This document shows, piece after piece, positions 62,819 to 64,000 of a stretch of 64,000 nucleotides of DNA. Under the pieces are notes generated by a model. It saw nothing but the letters and a program-made list of their open reading frames with translations, was not told the origin of the DNA and made no database searches. The stretch is from assembly GCF_003473545.1 (NCBI RefSeq), contig NZ_QUCM01000005.1, forward strand, positions 1 to 64,000. Reading direction: 5' to 3'. The DNA is from Clostridium sp. AM22-11AC. GTDB lineage: Bacteria; Bacillota; Clostridia; Lachnospirales; Lachnospiraceae. The stretch's first letter is position 1, and every line of letters starts with the position of its first letter. Position numbers and translations under genes: made by a program.

Positions 62819-62819
62819 C

Positions 62820-63248
62820 ATGGTAAAACTGTATGAAAACGAAGTTGTGACAAAACATGAATTTGATATGATCAACATCACAAATGAAGTGAAAAAAGCT
62901 GTAGCAGACAGCGGAATCAAAAACGGAATGGTTGCTGTTATCACCAAACATACAACTACCGGAATTATGATCAACGAAGCACTTCCTTGTGTAGAAAAAG
63001 ATATAGAAATGCAGCTGGAACGCATTGTTCCAAAAGATTTTCCTTACGTACATACCCATATGCTTCCAACTTATGGAACCTGTTCAGGAAATGCCCCGGG
63101 TCATTTAAAGTCCATGCTGGTAGGAAATCACTGTATTTTCCCGGTGATTGACGGGAAAATGATGACGGGCGGAGAACAGAACATATATTTTGCGGAACTG
63201 GATGGTTTACAGATCCGTCATTATTTCATTGAGGTAATGGGGGAATAG
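62820..63248 (+). CDS. YjbQ/UPF0047 family protein
   Basis: 142 residues, full length. KHTTTGIMINE, GTCSGNAPGHLKSMLVG and GGEQNIYFAELDG are the conserved motifs of the YjbQ family (secondary thiamine-phosphate synthase annotation). The family has a conserved His cluster and no settled role. It starts 1 bp after the amidohydrolase stop, so the two are translationally coupled. Its place in a kinase-transporter operon suggests it acts on the phosphorylated substrate; that is inference. Confidence 0.88.
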   Translation: MVKLYENEVVTKHEFDMINITNEVKKAVADSGIKNGMVAVITKHTTTGIMINEALPCVEKDIEMQLERIVPKDFPYVHTHMLPTYGTCSGNAPGHLKSMLVGNHCIFPVIDGKMMTGGEQNIYFAELDGLQIRHYFIEVMGE

Positions 63249-63271
63249 CATTTTTGTAAGGAGTGACCAAT

Positions 63272-63925
63272 ATGATCTTTGGACTGAATTTTACATTTTT
63301 ATCAAAATATTGGTTCTATTATATGGACGGCTTAAAAGTAACGCTTCAGCTGGCATTCTGGACTTTGATCCTTTCCAGTATAGTTGGTGTGATCATGGGC
63401 ATGATCCGTGTGCAGAACTATAAAATCATAAGTACGATCATTGACTGGTGGATTAATTTTATCCGCGGTGTTCCTATTATGGTACAGATATTCATTGTGT
63501 ACTACGGGATCGCAACGTCGCTTCCACAGTTCTGGGCGGCAGTTGTATCTTTGACAGTTAATAGTTCTGTGTACATTGCAGAACATACAAGAGCCGGAAT
63601 GCAGGCGGTAAACAAAGGCCAGATGGAAGCTGCCAGATGTATTGGAATGTCCAAACTACAGGCGAACTTTTACATCATCATTCCACAGGCAATTAAAAAT
63701 GTACTCCCGTCCCTGTGTAATGAATTCATCCTTCTTATTAAAAATACGTCCATTGTATCCGTTATTGCACTTCATGAGCTGACCTATACATCAAATTCAG
63801 TACGTGCTAATACGTTCCTGGCATTTGAGCCGTTGATCGTAACTGCCTTTATTTATTTTGTGATCACCTATGTCTTAAAGAAACTGGTAGGAATACTGGA
63901 GAGGAGGCTGCGTGCACATGACTGA
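63272..63925 (+). CDS. Polar amino-acid-type ABC transporter permease (HisM/GlnP family)
   Basis: 217 residues, about five hydrophobic helices. GLKVTLQLAFWTLILSSIVGVIMG is the family N terminus, and QMEAARCIGMSKLQANFYIIIPQAI is the EAA loop. The start at 63272 follows AAGGAG by 8 bases; the GTG at 63263 lies inside that site. It overlaps the ATPase gene by 8 bp. Together with the FrlD-like kinase it suggests uptake of an amine- or amino-acid-linked compound. Confidence 0.93.
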   Translation: MIFGLNFTFLSKYWFYYMDGLKVTLQLAFWTLILSSIVGVIMGMIRVQNYKIISTIIDWWINFIRGVPIMVQIFIVYYGIATSLPQFWAAVVSLTVNSSVYIAEHTRAGMQAVNKGQMEAARCIGMSKLQANFYIIIPQAIKNVLPSLCNEFILLIKNTSIVSVIALHELTYTSNSVRANTFLAFEPLIVTAFIYFVITYVLKKLVGILERRLRAHD

Positions 63926-64000
63926 TCAGAGAGAAGCCGTGATCCAGGTAAAAGGATTAAAGAAAAATTTTGGAAGTCTTGAAGTGTTAAAAGGCGTAGA
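63918..64000 (+). CDS. ABC transporter ATP-binding protein (GlnQ-like), 5' part only
   Basis: Only the first 27 residues are present, ending EVLKGV; the start reads MTDQREAVIQVKGLKKNFG, typical of polar amino-acid ABC ATPases just before Walker A. AGGAGG precedes the ATG. It is cut by the window edge. A binding protein is expected downstream. Confidence 0.85.
   Translation, partial: MTDQREAVIQVKGLKKNFGSLEVLKGV

Noticed and set aside
1..64000. CRISPR arrays, insertion sequences, prophage and tRNA genes
   Set aside because: No regularly spaced repeats, transposase or integrase frames, phage genes or cloverleaf sequences were seen by eye. The dispersed repeats found are structured units, not CRISPR.

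Overview
The window looks like a chromosome segment of a Lachnospiraceae-type Clostridium (Bacillota): moderate GC, strong AGGAGG-type ribosome sites, TTGNNN-N17-TATAAT promoters, YesM/YesN sensor pairs, strictly anaerobic genes (class III ribonucleotide reductase NrdD/NrdG, NfnAB transhydrogenase) and Firmicutes replication genes (DnaD, DnaI, AddAB). No phage, transposase, CRISPR array or tRNA gene was seen. Genus-level identity cannot be settled from what is visible.

Layout. 1-0.3 kb: the 3' end of a 23S rRNA gene, with no recognisable 5S gene before the terminator. 0.4-3.2 kb: a YfcC-type transporter, a cyclic-di-AMP receptor-like protein and a Crp/Fnr regulator. 3.3-9.9 kb: arginine biosynthesis, with argG divergent from argC-GNAT-argJ-argB-argD. 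10-26.7 kb: a solute import and sensing block. It holds an AfuABC/FbpABC-type ABC transporter, a family-1 sugar ABC transporter (binding protein and two permeases, no ATPase) carrying a zinc-methyltransferase-like uroporphyrinogen-decarboxylase-family protein and an aldo/keto reductase, its own YesN/YesM pair, and a three-component binding protein/YesM/YesN set resembling HptA-HptS-HptR.

26.7-29.5 kb (minus strand): metallophosphoesterase, scpA, scpB and a lysine-tailed HTH protein. 29.7-36.5 kb: deoxynucleotide supply (nrdD behind two NrdR boxes, nrdG, dut), mscL, a TPR membrane protein and hflX. 37-44.4 kb: addBA recombination nuclease. 44.5-49.8 kb: thyA divergent from two tandem folA genes, an aldose-epimerase-like gene and nfnAB. 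50-53.3 kb: a sodium:solute symporter, a P1 peptidase and an ECF S component. 53.7-60 kb: murC, a DnaA-box cluster in front of dnaD-dnaI, prs and an acyltransferase. 60.1-64 kb: a GntR-controlled cluster (FrlD-like sugar kinase, amidohydrolase, YjbQ-family protein, polar amino-acid-type ABC transporter) running off the end.

The most interesting non-coding signals are: a family of five about 55-bp imperfect repeats that fold as a three-way junction with covarying stems, mostly placed in gene-sense orientation just upstream of coding regions; eight DnaA boxes, several in contiguous 9-bp tandem, before dnaD-dnaI; a hairpin that is at once terminator-like, sequesters a Shine-Dalgarno and encloses a promoter; and a perfect 20-bp palindrome covering the -10 of the last operon. 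The most interesting protein signals are a second DHFR lacking its catalytic acid, a YjbQ/amidohydrolase/FrlD-like kinase cluster, and a zinc-triad UroD-family protein inside a sugar transport operon.
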